In this document: piece after piece, positions 23,471-31,324 of the stretch
How the letters are laid out: each line of letters opens with the position of its first letter
Position numbering within the stretch: the stretch's first letter is position 1
IMG/VR virus record: IMGVR_UViG_3300023179_000217
Location: 1 to 41,358 of that record
Length of the DNA: 41,358 nt
Origin: a virus
Direction: 5' to 3' (one strand)
Translations under genes and position numbers: made by a program
The notes under the pieces: model-generated
The model's database searches: none
The model's input: only the letters and a program-made list of their open reading frames with translations
Told to the model about the DNA's origin: nothing

Positions 23471-24811
23471 ATGGCGCTGTCAGGCTCCCAGAAGGCGTAT
23501 CAATACGCCATTGCCGCCGGGTGTCGCAGTGGCACCACGCGATCGGACTATTACCGCCCGTTCGGGAAGGTCACGATTAACGGGACGGTGCGCTCGCGCA
23601 TGGTCAATGACGATCTGCGCATTTCGGACGCGCTAAACGATCAGCCGAATCTCTGCAACTTCACCTGCCAAGGGTTCACGCCCGTGCGCGGGCAAGAGAT
23701 TGTCATTTCGTTGGGCACGTCCTCGAATCGCATCTTCGCCGGTCACATTCTGACCGTGTCGCCGTCCGCGCCGAACAAAGATCAGCGCGTTACGTGGACG
23801 GTGGATTGCGTCGATTACACGTGGTTATTGCAGGCCCGCCGCATCACCGGACGCCGCTACACCAACTCGACCCCGTCCACGATCATCGCGGACCTGATGA
23901 CGTTCGCCCCGTCCGGCTTTACGTCCAGCGTCGAAACGGGACTGGATAACGTCGCCGAGTTCACGACGAACCACGCCGAGACGCTGATGCAGGCGCTGGT
24001 CCGCCTGATGAAAATGGCGTCCAAGAGTTCGCGCAAGGGTGGCTACGTCTACGTCGACTACAACAAAGTCGTGACGGCGTATGTGACGCCGCCCAGCACG
24101 AACAACCCGGTGCCGCTCCGGTCGACCACGCAAACCGCGTGGGACATTCGGTATGCCGCCGACATTTCGCAGTCGCGGACGCGCACGTTTGTCCTGGGTG
24201 GCACGACGCAGACCAGCAGCCCCACGCCGAACACGTCGACCGCCATTCCGGTGCTGGATACGCGCAAATTCAACAGCGCCGGCGGTTATGCGCTGTCCTA
24301 CGGCAACCAACTGCGCTACACGGGCACGTCGCCGACCTCCGGCCCTGGCTGGATTACGGGCGTGACCTCGTTTGCCTACAGCATCCCGCAGGGCGAATCG
24401 GTGCGCGTGCTGACCGTGTCGGTCAATTCCAGTGCGGCCACGTCGATGGCGGCCATTCTTGGGTCGGGCGATGGGCTGATCGATCACGTGATTGAGGATG
24501 AACGCTACAGCGATACCGGCGCACAGAATCGCGGCGATGCCGACGTGTCGCAGTTCTGCGGACCGATTGAGGACGTGAGCTACAAGACCCGCGACAAGTT
24601 CACGATCAGCGGGCGCACGCTGGCGGTTTCGCTGACCGCGCCGACGACGGCCGCCGCCCAACTCATTGTGCAGTCGGTGGACATTATGAACATCGGACTC
24701 GGCACCAACCCGCGTTTCCCGTTGCGCAAAGTGACGGCGGGCACGCTCTACAAAGACGTGTTTGACATTCTCGACGCCGCCGACCAAGCGAGCGCCGAAG
24801 GAGCAGTGTAG
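23471..24811 (+). CDS. Tail tip hub / baseplate protein (Tal-like)
   Basis: 446 residues. The N-terminal half has DYYRPFGKVTINGTVRSRMV, then CDVDYTWLL-like and LMTFAPSGFTSS segments, as in gp27-type tail hub proteins with paired beta-barrel domains. It follows the tape measure directly and precedes a fibre-like gene, the position of the hub. It should form the trimeric ring that closes the tail tube and carries the adhesins. The exact family is uncertain. Confidence 0.62.
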   Translation: MALSGSQKAYQYAIAAGCRSGTTRSDYYRPFGKVTINGTVRSRMVNDDLRISDALNDQPNLCNFTCQGFTPVRGQEIVISLGTSSNRIFAGHILTVSPSAPNKDQRVTWTVDCVDYTWLLQARRITGRRYTNSTPSTIIADLMTFAPSGFTSSVETGLDNVAEFTTNHAETLMQALVRLMKMASKSSRKGGYVYVDYNKVVTAYVTPPSTNNPVPLRSTTQTAWDIRYAADISQSRTRTFVLGGTTQTSSPTPNTSTAIPVLDTRKFNSAGGYALSYGNQLRYTGTSPTSGPGWITGVTSFAYSIPQGESVRVLTVSVNSSAATSMAAILGSGDGLIDHVIEDERYSDTGAQNRGDADVSQFCGPIEDVSYKTRDKFTISGRTLAVSLTAPTTAAAQLIVQSVDIMNIGLGTNPRFPLRKVTAGTLYKDVFDILDAADQASAEGAV

Positions 24812-25198
24812 ATGTCCGCGAATGCCCTGACACGGGTCAGCGCCACCGATGATGACGGATCAGGCACGACCGGCACGGTCCTGAACGATGCGTTCTTCCA
24901 GTCAATTCAGGCGGCGGTCGATTCGGCCATCGGTCAGGTCGTGCAGACCAAGAGCACGACGTATACCGCGCTGGTCACGGACGACCTGATCATCTGCACG
25001 GCCAGCATGACCGTGAACCTGTACGCCGCCAGCGGCAATGCCGGGCGACGGATCACGATCAAGAGCACGACCACAAGCAGCGTCACGATCGACGGCAACG
25101 GCGCGGAGACCATCGACGGCGCACTGACGCAAGTGATCGACCAACAATACATGGCCCTGACGCTGCAATGCGACGGGTCGAACTGGCATCTGGTGTAA
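24812..25198 (+). CDS. Short tail fibre / adhesin-like protein
   Basis: 128 residues. TTYTALVTDDLIICTASMTV, then NAGRRITIKSTTTSSVTIDG and GAETIDGA, matches the repeated beta domain found at the ends of phage tail fibres. The gene starts directly after the hub gene. It is short for a complete fibre, so it may be a tip domain that attaches to the hub. It probably contacts the host receptor. Confidence 0.65.
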   Translation: MSANALTRVSATDDDGSGTTGTVLNDAFFQSIQAAVDSAIGQVVQTKSTTYTALVTDDLIICTASMTVNLYAASGNAGRRITIKSTTTSSVTIDGNGAETIDGALTQVIDQQYMALTLQCDGSNWHLV

Positions 25199-25203
25199 CC
25201 CCT

Positions 25204-25824
25204 ATGACAACGAAACGATTCTTCGTGCTGTCCGCGCTGTTGGCGCTGGTGATGGTGGCCCTCAGTGGTGGGTCGACGTCGGCCAGCTATGTGCCGTCGA
25301 TTCTGAAGGCCAGCCTGCAATACGGGACGACCAGCTTGGCGTCGGTCACGTCCAACACGTCCACGATTACGAGCGTCGACACGACCGCCAGTTACATCGT
25401 GAACGATGGCTGTAAGGCGTCGGAAAACGTGGTGTTCGGCAACGCCTATAGCTTCTGCCGTGTCGAGCTGACCAACGCTACGACGGTCACGGTGACGCGC
25501 AACGCGCAGGCGGGCGGCACGCTGACGGCGGCGTGGCACGTCGTGCCGATGACCAAGTTCTTCGTGCGGTCTATTCAGTCCGGCACGATCTCCATTGCCA
25601 CGTCAGCGTCATCCGGCACGGCCACATTGGGAACGGCCGTGACTACGACACGGGCGATCCTGTCGAACTTGGGATGCACGGGCAACTTTGACGGCTCCGC
25701 GTTGCCGGAAGACCACGGTATCAACATGCGCCTGACCAGCACCACGCAAGTCAAGGCCGAGCGCGTCAGCGCGAGCGCGGTGTATTCAGTCACCTGCGGT
25801 TATACGGTGGTCGACCTCCGATGA
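25204..25824 (+). CDS. Predicted secreted Ser/Thr-rich protein
   Basis: 206 residues from ATG 25204. A signal peptide (MTTKRFFVLSALLALVMVAL, cleavage near residue 28 after STSA) precedes a beta-rich mature part with several cysteines (NDGCKAS, FCRV, NLGCTGN, VTCGY). It lies between the fibre and the lysis genes. Like the 17154 gene, it looks made for export. Possible roles are host surface change or exclusion of other phages in lysogens, or a virion adhesin. No family recognised. Confidence 0.62.
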   Translation: MTTKRFFVLSALLALVMVALSGGSTSASYVPSILKASLQYGTTSLASVTSNTSTITSVDTTASYIVNDGCKASENVVFGNAYSFCRVELTNATTVTVTRNAQAGGTLTAAWHVVPMTKFFVRSIQSGTISIATSASSGTATLGTAVTTTRAILSNLGCTGNFDGSALPEDHGINMRLTSTTQVKAERVSASAVYSVTCGYTVVDLR

Positions 25825-26006
25825 GTAAATCCTGGTATCGCTCCAAAACGTTGTGGTTCAACGCGGCCGTGCTTGCGTTGGCCTATGTCATTGACCAATC
25901 AGACGCGTATGTCAATCCGCTCTGGTTTCTCTGGCTGAACGCCGCGGTCAACATCGGATTGCGGGCGGTGACACGCGCCGCGCTGTCAACGGGGGAACCC
26001 TCATGA
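25821..26006 (+). CDS. Small membrane protein, holin-like
   Basis: 61 residues. KSWYRSKTLWFNAAVLALAY (about 3-22) and PLWFLWLNAAVNIGLRAVTR (about 33-52) give two membrane helices with a short turn, typical of class II-like holins or related small phage membrane proteins. It overlaps the preceding and next genes through ATGA. It is the first gene of the lysis region. A second holin candidate lies at 28903-29106. Confidence 0.55.
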   Translation: MSKSWYRSKTLWFNAAVLALAYVIDQSDAYVNPLWFLWLNAAVNIGLRAVTRAALSTGEPS

Positions 26007-26440
26007 ACTGGATTGAATACGACAAGAGCACGGGCGCGGTCTGCGGCACCGGATCGGGTGAGCAGATGCCCGTCGACACGGATCGGCGCGGGTTTGTCGA
26101 CGTGAGCCAGCGCAGCGACGTAGACGCCGTATATGACGCGAAGACCAACACGTTCCGGTCTGCCACACCCAGGACGCGCACGCGGCTGTCCAAGGCGGAC
26201 GTGATCGGGTTGCTGACGCCGGCAGAGTGGGCACAGATGAACCGCTACGCACCCGGAGCCGTCGCGCCGTATGACGACGCGGAGGTCTTCTGGGCCGTGA
26301 GCTTGTTCAAGGAAGCCGAATACATCGATCTGGCCGATCCTCGCGTGTCAGCCATCCTGTCGTCCTTGGTGGCGAAAGGGCTGCTGACGACGCAGCGGTT
26401 GCAGACGTTGACTGCGGCGATGCAGGAGGCGGCGAAGTAG
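26003..26440 (+). CDS. Hypothetical protein of the lysis/tail border
   Basis: 145 residues. The N-terminal half is beta-like (NWIEYDKSTGAVCGTGSGEQ), the C-terminal half helical, with a LTPAEWAQMNRYAPGA segment and a terminal helix. This layout recalls small tail-fibre assembly-like proteins, but the similarity is too weak to name. It overlaps the upstream gene by ATGA and is followed by a 70-base gap with a hairpin. Confidence 0.5.
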   Translation: MNWIEYDKSTGAVCGTGSGEQMPVDTDRRGFVDVSQRSDVDAVYDAKTNTFRSATPRTRTRLSKADVIGLLTPAEWAQMNRYAPGAVAPYDDAEVFWAVSLFKEAEYIDLADPRVSAILSSLVAKGLLTTQRLQTLTAAMQEAAK

Positions 26441-26482
26441 GCAGGCGCACGACCATGCGGACCATTTAGGACGCAGGCCGTT

Positions 26483-26509
26483 CCGATCCTCCCCCTGTTT
26501 ATGGATCGG
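26483..26509 (+). terminator. Hairpin before the endolysin-associated genes
   Basis: CCGATCC (26483-26489) pairs with GGATCGG (26503-26509) across a 13-base loop that contains a C-run. No U-run follows. It lies in the only gap of this region and directly before a possible ATG at 26511. Confidence 0.4.
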
Positions 26510-26540
26510 CATGGCACTGGCCACACATGGAACGGGAACG

Positions 26541-26801
26541 ATGGACGAAATGACACTCGGTGAAGTGGGTCGTGTGCTGGAAAAGATGGAGAAGGCGCAC
26601 GGAGAGTTCGACCGAAAGCTCGACGCCATTCTGGTGCAAGCCACTAAAACCAATGGCCGCGTGGATGGGCACGAGGGTCGGATCGAACATGTCGAGGGTT
26701 CGGTGACGTGGGCGTGGCGGTTGCTGATTGGGCTGAACGTGACGGTCGTGGGTTCGGTAATCGCGGGCGTCATCGTATACGTGATGACTCGCAAGCCATG
26801 A
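26541..26801 (+). CDS. Small membrane protein with C-terminal anchor (holin/XhlA-like)
   Basis: 86 residues from ATG 26541; the frame also allows ATG 26511, but that start abuts the hairpin. An N-terminal helical, charged coiled-coil-like part (GEVGRVLEKMEKAHGEFDRK, ILVQATKTNGRVDGHE) is followed by one membrane helix (WRLLIGLNVTVVGSVIAGVI). This layout is like XhlA-type accessory lysis proteins. The endolysin gene overlaps its stop. Confidence 0.6.
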   Translation: MDEMTLGEVGRVLEKMEKAHGEFDRKLDAILVQATKTNGRVDGHEGRIEHVEGSVTWAWRLLIGLNVTVVGSVIAGVIVYVMTRKP

Positions 26802-27205
26802 GCACGCTCGGTCCGCTGGCGAAGGGGTTGCACCCTGACCTGATCGCCAAGCTCGAGGCCGAGTTCGCGGCGATGGCCGCGATTGGGCATCCGATGCGCC
26901 TGATGGAAGGCGTGCGCTCGAGCGAGCGGCAACAGCAGCTCTACGCGCAAGGGCGGACGATGCCGGGGCGGATCGTGACGAACTGCGACGGGATTCGCAA
27001 GCCGTCGAAACACCAGGTCAAGGCGGACGGCTACGGCCACGCCGCTGACTGCGCCTTCGTGGACGACCCGCGCACGCCGCGCAACGAGACATGGGACGAA
27101 TCGAAGCCGTGGCAGACGTATGGCGCGCTGGCTGAGGCGCAAGGGCTCGTCTGGGGCGGTCGGTTCACGACGCTGCACGACCTCCCGCATGTGGAGTTGC
27201 GGTGA
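26798..27205 (+). CDS. Endolysin, M15 L-alanyl-D-glutamate peptidase-like
   Basis: 135 residues from ATG 26798 (ATGA overlap). RLMEGVRSSERQQQLYAQGR is the typical early segment of M15C peptidases. KHQVKADGYGHAADCAF has His near 72 and Asp near 83 as zinc ligands, and the C-terminal LHDLPHVEL supplies the last His. The family cleaves the peptide stem of peptidoglycan, here to release progeny. The protein lacks a signal peptide, so it needs a holin for access. Confidence 0.85.
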   Translation: MSTLGPLAKGLHPDLIAKLEAEFAAMAAIGHPMRLMEGVRSSERQQQLYAQGRTMPGRIVTNCDGIRKPSKHQVKADGYGHAADCAFVDDPRTPRNETWDESKPWQTYGALAEAQGLVWGGRFTTLHDLPHVELR

Positions 27206-27420
27206 CGCCGATGGTGTCGCGCCAGCAGACCGTCGAAGACGGCGGACCCCGGCGAGCGCCAGACATCACGTTGCACCACGAGGGCACGACCACGGAGTTC
27301 ATTCGCGTGTCGATGCCGATCCGTCGCCCGTATTCGATGCTGGATTTTTCCGCGCAGTTGGTGATTGACGCCTCGCGTGTGACTGGACGTGTCACGGCGG
27401 CGTTGAAGCCGAAGGAGTAG
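27202..27420 (+). CDS. Small hypothetical protein
   Basis: 72 residues from GTG 27202, overlapping the endolysin stop (ATG 27211 is an alternative). DITLHHEGTTTEFIRVSMPI and the later FSAQLVIDASRVTGRVTAAL suggest a small beta sandwich. It precedes the TIM-barrel gene by three bases and may be a virion or accessory protein of that enzyme. Function unknown. Confidence 0.5.
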   Translation: MTPMVSRQQTVEDGGPRRAPDITLHHEGTTTEFIRVSMPIRRPYSMLDFSAQLVIDASRVTGRVTAALKPKE

Positions 27421-27423
27421 CGA

Positions 27424-28887
27424 GTGCCTGATTACCCGCCTGATGACCTCACGTTGCATGTGCGCCGCTGGCTGGCGGATGAAATCTACCCCGGCTTGCT
27501 GGGTGAGACGTTCGACGATCGCGCTGCGGCGGTCTGGATTGATGGCAGTGCTGGTTTCGTGTCGCTGTGGGTGAGCGGCTACGGGGCCGGCATGGCCCCA
27601 CTGGATCGCGTGGAGTTCTGTAAGCACGAACTGTATCGGCGCATTGAAAACGTCGCCAAGCCGAAACCACAACCGGATGCGTCCGTCTGTCGGCGTCCAC
27701 TGGTTGGGCGTCTGCGGGTCGAGAACAAGCTGTTCCGCGACGATACCGGCTACCGGCGCGTGTTCTTCTGCTCGTGGTTCCCGGCGCTGCGCATCTTGCG
27801 CGACAACCCGGCCGAGTTCACAAGACAGCTCGACGCCATTGTCGCGGCGGGCTATCAGGGCATTCGCGTGTTCCTGGCGGTCGGCGGCTGGTCGGACTTC
27901 TGGGACGGGCGAGAAGTGGCCCCGATTGCGTTTACGAAGTGGTTCTTCACCGGCGGTAATCATCTGCGGTCGGATCGGATGGGCGCACGCATTGAGGCAT
28001 GGCCTGATTACGACGATCTGTTGCGGACGTTGCTGCGAGCGGTGAAGGCTCGCGGGTTGCGGCTCCATGTGAGCACGGGCGACATGCAGATCATTGCCGG
28101 CGATCCGGGCGTGGAGTTGGCGCTGCACCGTCGATTGGCTCGCATCTGTGCGGAAGAAGGCGGCACGGACGTGATCGCCTTGGCCGGGGATACCAACGAA
28201 TACCCGATGAACCGGGCAGGTGGTGACAGTCCCGACTCGATCGCGCAGATGGGGCGCGTGCTGCAAGTGTGGCGCGATGCTATTCCCGGCGTGCTGACCG
28301 CACAGGGGGCCCCCCTGAGCGAAGAACCGGCCAAGCTCGCGGACGCCTCGACGCACGGGGAAGTCTGTATCTCGCACACCACCCGCGATCCGTTCGAGAT
28401 GTGCCTGAAACGAACCCTCGGTCTTGTGTATTGGGAGGGGAATTATCGCGGGTTCTCGAAACCGTTCTGGCAGGGCGAACCCGCTGGTCCCGGCGCGGAC
28501 TCCTATGCCCCGGTCAACGAACCGGCCAAGCTCGTGGCCCTTTACGCCATGCACGCGCTGACCGGGCAAGCGTCGGTCAGGTTCCAGGGCGCGGCGGTGC
28601 GGGCGCGTGTGCCGCTGGAGACCGAATGGGGCTTCACCGAACTGCCGGCGCTGTTCGATCAGCACTTGCCGGAAGACATCGCCACATGGGACCGGGAGAC
28701 GGCGGGCCGTGGAGCCGCGCTGTATTGGACGAAGGACAAGTCCTTCCGCACGTCGCTGCTGAGCGCGTGGGATAGCACGCCGCCGCGTCCGGTGGCGTCC
28801 TGGTCGCTCTATCAGGGTGACAACGAAATGCACGGGACAGGCAACCCGCCGAAGGCTACGGGCCTGCTGGTCGGCACATTCGCATAA
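27424..28887 (+). CDS. TIM-barrel glycoside hydrolase-like protein
   Basis: 487 residues from GTG 27424. After an N-terminal part of about 100 residues, the central part reads like a (beta/alpha)8 glycosidase: GYQGIRVFLAVGGWSDFWDG, GLRLHVSTGDMQIIAG, VIALAGDTNEYPMN (a candidate acid/base Glu near 259 after Asn, as in GH5-like enzymes), and a later VYWEGNYRGF. The C terminus is strand-rich. It could be a tail-associated depolymerase or a lysis aid that attacks host surface glycans. Its place between endolysin and holin genes is unusual for a tailspike. Confidence 0.6.
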   Translation: MPDYPPDDLTLHVRRWLADEIYPGLLGETFDDRAAAVWIDGSAGFVSLWVSGYGAGMAPLDRVEFCKHELYRRIENVAKPKPQPDASVCRRPLVGRLRVENKLFRDDTGYRRVFFCSWFPALRILRDNPAEFTRQLDAIVAAGYQGIRVFLAVGGWSDFWDGREVAPIAFTKWFFTGGNHLRSDRMGARIEAWPDYDDLLRTLLRAVKARGLRLHVSTGDMQIIAGDPGVELALHRRLARICAEEGGTDVIALAGDTNEYPMNRAGGDSPDSIAQMGRVLQVWRDAIPGVLTAQGAPLSEEPAKLADASTHGEVCISHTTRDPFEMCLKRTLGLVYWEGNYRGFSKPFWQGEPAGPGADSYAPVNEPAKLVALYAMHALTGQASVRFQGAAVRARVPLETEWGFTELPALFDQHLPEDIATWDRETAGRGAALYWTKDKSFRTSLLSAWDSTPPRPVASWSLYQGDNEMHGTGNPPKATGLLVGTFA

Positions 28888-28902
28888 AGGGAGACAGACG
28901 AC

Positions 28903-29106
28903 ATGGATGCATTGGTCAAAGCGTTGATGGGCGCGGGCGTGCGCTGGGTGATCACGATCCTCGCGGCCAAGGGGTTGATCGTGAGCGATGAGCAGTACGG
29001 GCAACTAGTCGATGCGGCCGTGCTCGTGGCGATGCTGGTGTGGTCGGCGTGGCAGAAGCATCAGGCGGATCAGCAGCTCGAACAGGCCAAGCGGGGGTTG
29101 CTCTAA
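28903..29106 (+). CDS. Putative holin (Pam3-gp28-like)
   Basis: 67 residues. The N terminus VRWVITILAAKGLIVSDEQY and the second hydrophobic part AAVLVAMLVWSAWQKHQADQ give two short membrane segments in the pattern 'R-x-x-x-T...A-K-G-L-I-x-x-x-x...W-S-x-W-Q-K' of the Pam3-gp28 family of putative holins. It would permeabilise the inner membrane at the end of infection. Its stop overlaps the next ATG. Confidence 0.68.
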   Translation: MDALVKALMGAGVRWVITILAAKGLIVSDEQYGQLVDAAVLVAMLVWSAWQKHQADQQLEQAKRGLL

Positions 29107-29273
29107 TGGGTTTCCTCTCCAAGCTGAAAGCGGCGTGGAACTTCACGAAGGAAGCCGCGCCCGTGTTGCCCATTCCTGACAAGGCCAAGCGGATCATTGC
29201 CAAGGGCGGCGAGGTCGAAGAGGACGTGAAGGCCATTGTCGACGAAGTGAAGCCGAAGAAACCGCAGTCGTAA
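29106..29273 (+). CDS. Small charged hypothetical protein
   Basis: 55 residues from ATG 29106 (TAATG overlap with the holin gene). An amphipathic N-terminal helix (MGFLSKLKAAWNFTKEA) precedes a proline turn and a Lys/Glu-rich helix. It may associate with the membrane or holin; no motif is recognised. Confidence 0.5.
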   Translation: MGFLSKLKAAWNFTKEAAPVLPIPDKAKRIIAKGGEVEEDVKAIVDEVKPKKPQS

Positions 29274-29276
29274 CGA

Positions 29277-29669
29277 ATGTCGTCGTGTACGCCCTCGTGT
29301 GTGTGTGGCGTGTGCAAGCGCTGTAAGGCGCGACTCACGCAGCGCAAATATGCCCGATCACCGAAGGGGAAACTGGCCAATCTCCGGTATCGACGGACAC
29401 CGAAGGGCAAGGCGTATGTGGCGAAGCTGAACGCCCGCCGCATCGTCATTGGATCGCGTATTCACGGCTACGTCAAGACGATGGAACTTGCGGCACGTAT
29501 CAACGCGCACATCAAGGAACGAGTACATGCCTTTATCGAGAGACAGCAGAGCAGAACGCAAGCTGAAGGCGATTCGACGGGCACAGTTCCGGCTCAAGCA
29601 GACGATGGAGCGGATCGACTGGGAGGAAGACACGCTACTTCCGGAGATCGAAGCCCTGAAGTCCGGTAA
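29277..29669 (+). CDS. Cys-rich basic protein, HNH-like N terminus
   Basis: 130 residues. CTPSCVCGVCKRCKARLTQR followed by two RSPKGK/RTPKGK-type repeats resembles the zinc-binding N terminus seen in some phage HNH-like proteins, but no HNH catalytic site follows. Only the first about 85 residues look protein-like; the tail overlaps the next gene by 143 bases and is probably out-of-frame extension. Function unknown, possibly DNA-binding. Confidence 0.45.
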   Translation: MSSCTPSCVCGVCKRCKARLTQRKYARSPKGKLANLRYRRTPKGKAYVAKLNARRIVIGSRIHGYVKTMELAARINAHIKERVHAFIERQQSRTQAEGDSTGTVPAQADDGADRLGGRHATSGDRSPEVR

Positions 29670-29757
29670 GTCGGTGCTCGGGTTGCCCGAAGGCGCGGCG
29701 TTCGACATTTGCATTGAGGACGATGCGGATCACGATCCGAACCAAGCCGCGCACTAG
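29527..29757 (+). CDS. Small helical protein, unknown
   Basis: 76 residues from ATG 29527, with AAGGAACGA about 5 bases upstream. A long amphipathic helix (RAERKLKAIRRAQFRLKQTM, RIDWEEDTLLPEIEALKSGK) is followed by an acidic C terminus. The stop overlaps the exonuclease gene's N-terminal frame. No family recognised. Confidence 0.5.
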   Translation: MPLSRDSRAERKLKAIRRAQFRLKQTMERIDWEEDTLLPEIEALKSGKSVLGLPEGAAFDICIEDDADHDPNQAAH

Positions 29758-30388
29758 GCCGAACGATCCGGGCGCGGTGTCGGTGGCTCCCTTGCGGGTG
29801 CGCGTGCCGCATCGGGCCATGCGCGTGTTGGACTTCGACATTGAAAACCGACCCCTGTCGTATCTCGGGTCGGATTTCACCACGGCGGAAGTGACCGCAA
29901 TCGCGTGGGCATGGACGGACACAGACAACGTGACCGTGCGCCTACTGGGGGAAACGCCCCTACTGGACATCTTGCGCGAGTTCGTCAACGCCTACAACGA
30001 CGCCGACATGGTGACGGGGCATTTCGTGCTCGGGCACGACCTGCCGATGCTCAACGGCGCGTTGATGGAATGCGGCCTCCCGCCATTAGCGGACAAGTTG
30101 GTGCAAGACACGAAAGTTCACCTGATGCGGGCGAAGGGGATTAGCAAGTCGCAGGAATCGCTTGGGGCCATGTTCAATCTGGACGCGCCCAAGGTGACGA
30201 TGAATCAGAGCAAGTGGCGGGCGGCGAACCGACTGACGCCGGAAGGGTTGAAGGAAGTCCGGGAGCGTGTCGTGGGTGACGTGAGGCAGCACATGGAGTT
30301 ACGGCGCGTGCTGATTCAACGCGGCATGTTAGCACCGCCAAAGATGTGGCGGTCGGGGGCCTCGGCGGTTGCGGAGTATACGCCATGA
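29714..30388 (+). CDS. RNase H-like 3'-5' exonuclease (DnaQ/PolB-exo-like)
   Basis: 224 residues in the open frame; the true start may be the ATG at residue 36 (RAMRVLDFDIEN), because the preceding part is Arg/Pro-rich and overlaps the upstream gene. VLDFDIENR gives the D-x-E of Exo I, TGHFVLGHDLPML the Exo II region with Asp, and a C-terminal VVGDVRQHMELRRVL resembles Exo III with Asp. This is the pattern of predicted 3'-5' exonucleases related to polymerase B proofreading domains. It could serve in repair or recombination. It overlaps the next gene by ATGA. Confidence 0.72.
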   Translation: MRTMRITIRTKPRTRPNDPGAVSVAPLRVRVPHRAMRVLDFDIENRPLSYLGSDFTTAEVTAIAWAWTDTDNVTVRLLGETPLLDILREFVNAYNDADMVTGHFVLGHDLPMLNGALMECGLPPLADKLVQDTKVHLMRAKGISKSQESLGAMFNLDAPKVTMNQSKWRAANRLTPEGLKEVRERVVGDVRQHMELRRVLIQRGMLAPPKMWRSGASAVAEYTP

Positions 30389-30477
30389 AACCGATCTTTG
30401 ATGCGGGCTTTGCGCTAATGGTGTTCGTTGTTCTCGCGGCCATCTTGGGCGCGGTGTTCGATGCGCGGAGGAAGTGA
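30385..30477 (+). CDS. Tiny membrane protein (30 aa)
   Basis: 30 residues, almost all in one membrane helix (FALMVFVVLAAILGAVF) with a short basic end. ATGA overlap with the preceding gene and direct contact with the next ATG support it. Function unknown. Confidence 0.5.
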   Translation: MKPIFDAGFALMVFVVLAAILGAVFDARRK

Positions 30478-30822
30478 ATGCCACGCACGCCCGCGCAACT
30501 GGTCGAAGAGCTGACGCACGAACTGGATCGGGGCTTCATCTACGAAGCCACACTGGTTACGGACGACGGGGCACATCTGCTCGGCATGTGCAACCACGAG
30601 AACCAGCACATCACCATTGATCCAAAGGTGGCGATTGTCTCGACGTTGCTGCACGAACTGATTCACCGTCGCTATCCGACATGGTCGGAACGGCGGGTCA
30701 GGCGGGAAGAAAGCAGAGCCCTGCAGCAACTGAGCCAGAAGGACGTGGAAACGTGGCACCGGCGCTATCGGCGAGCGGTGCGCAAACGGCGTCCCGTCGA
30801 TGCCGTGGAGTATCAGGGATGA
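30478..30822 (+). CDS. Small zinc metallopeptidase-like protein (SprT-like)
   Basis: 114 residues. LLHELIHRRYP contains HExxH (H near 59), the zinc and catalytic motif, preceded by the strand HITIDPKVAIVS. The size and arrangement recall minimal SprT/zincin-like domains found in phages. The substrate is unknown; SprT relatives act on DNA-protein crosslinks in other systems, but this is only suggestive here. Overlaps the next gene by ATGA. Confidence 0.68.
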   Translation: MPRTPAQLVEELTHELDRGFIYEATLVTDDGAHLLGMCNHENQHITIDPKVAIVSTLLHELIHRRYPTWSERRVRREESRALQQLSQKDVETWHRRYRRAVRKRRPVDAVEYQG

Positions 30823-30986
30823 AGCGCACGCTGGCGACGGTCGCATGGATACCGATGGCCTTGTGTGTGGCCGGTATCGCGCTGGTCGGGGCGTTCGTCG
30901 GCGCGGTTGGCTATGCCGTGGTGCAACTCGCGGCGGCGTTGATGCCAGCGGTCGAAGCGTTAGCGCAGATCGGGGATGGAGAATGA
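30819..30986 (+). CDS. Small membrane protein
   Basis: 55 residues from ATG 30819. Two hydrophobic stretches (ATVAWIPMALCVAGIALVGA and AVGYAVVQLAAALMPAV) suggest two membrane helices. ATGA overlaps at both ends place it firmly in the operon. No function recognised. Confidence 0.5.
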   Translation: MKRTLATVAWIPMALCVAGIALVGAFVGAVGYAVVQLAAALMPAVEALAQIGDGE

Positions 30987-31324
30987 AGACGTTTGAGAGC
31001 GGAGCCAAGAGCAGCGAAGCGAAACCACGCTATGACCTGTTGTATCCAGGCATCACGCGGGGCGCGATCAGAATGGCCGAAGGCGCACAGTCCCACGGCG
31101 AGCGGAACTACGAGAAGGGCGCACACGATCCAGCCTTCGTGAAAGACCGTGAGAACCATCTGGTCGAGCACGCCCTAGCCTATGCCGCTGGTGATCGCAG
31201 CACGGATCATCTGGGCGCGGTAATCGCCAATGCCTGCATGTTGATCCGCTTGGAGCAGTTGCGAGAAGTCAAGCCCGACGCACGGCTGGAAGACTATACC
31301 CCGTGGATCAGTTCTCCGGTATGA
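30983..31324 (+). CDS. dATP/dGTP diphosphohydrolase N-terminal-like (DUF5664) protein
   Basis: 113 residues from ATG 30983. KPRYDLLYPGITRGAIRMAE, GERNYEKGAHDP and ENHLVEHALAYAAGDRSTDH, then ANACMLIRLEQL, match the small all-helical family known as dATP/dGTP diphosphohydrolase N-terminal (PF18909), common in phages. It may hydrolyse or bind nucleotides during replication. Only this domain is present. Confidence 0.65.
   Translation: MKTFESGAKSSEAKPRYDLLYPGITRGAIRMAEGAQSHGERNYEKGAHDPAFVKDRENHLVEHALAYAAGDRSTDHLGAVIANACMLIRLEQLREVKPDARLEDYTPWISSPV

Noticed and set aside
27031-29004. A 657-codon minus-strand frame opposite endolysin and hydrolase genes
   Set aside because: Shadow of GC-rich codons; no motif, and well-supported genes lie on the other strand. 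The same holds for the minus-strand frames at 8021-9583, 15732-17318, 22166-23458 and 35358-36674.
30983-31324. Z-genome (2-aminoadenine) system because of the dATP/dGTP hydrolase-like domain
   Set aside because: No PurZ-like adenylosuccinate synthetase or dedicated polymerase is visible. The small domain is common in ordinary phages.
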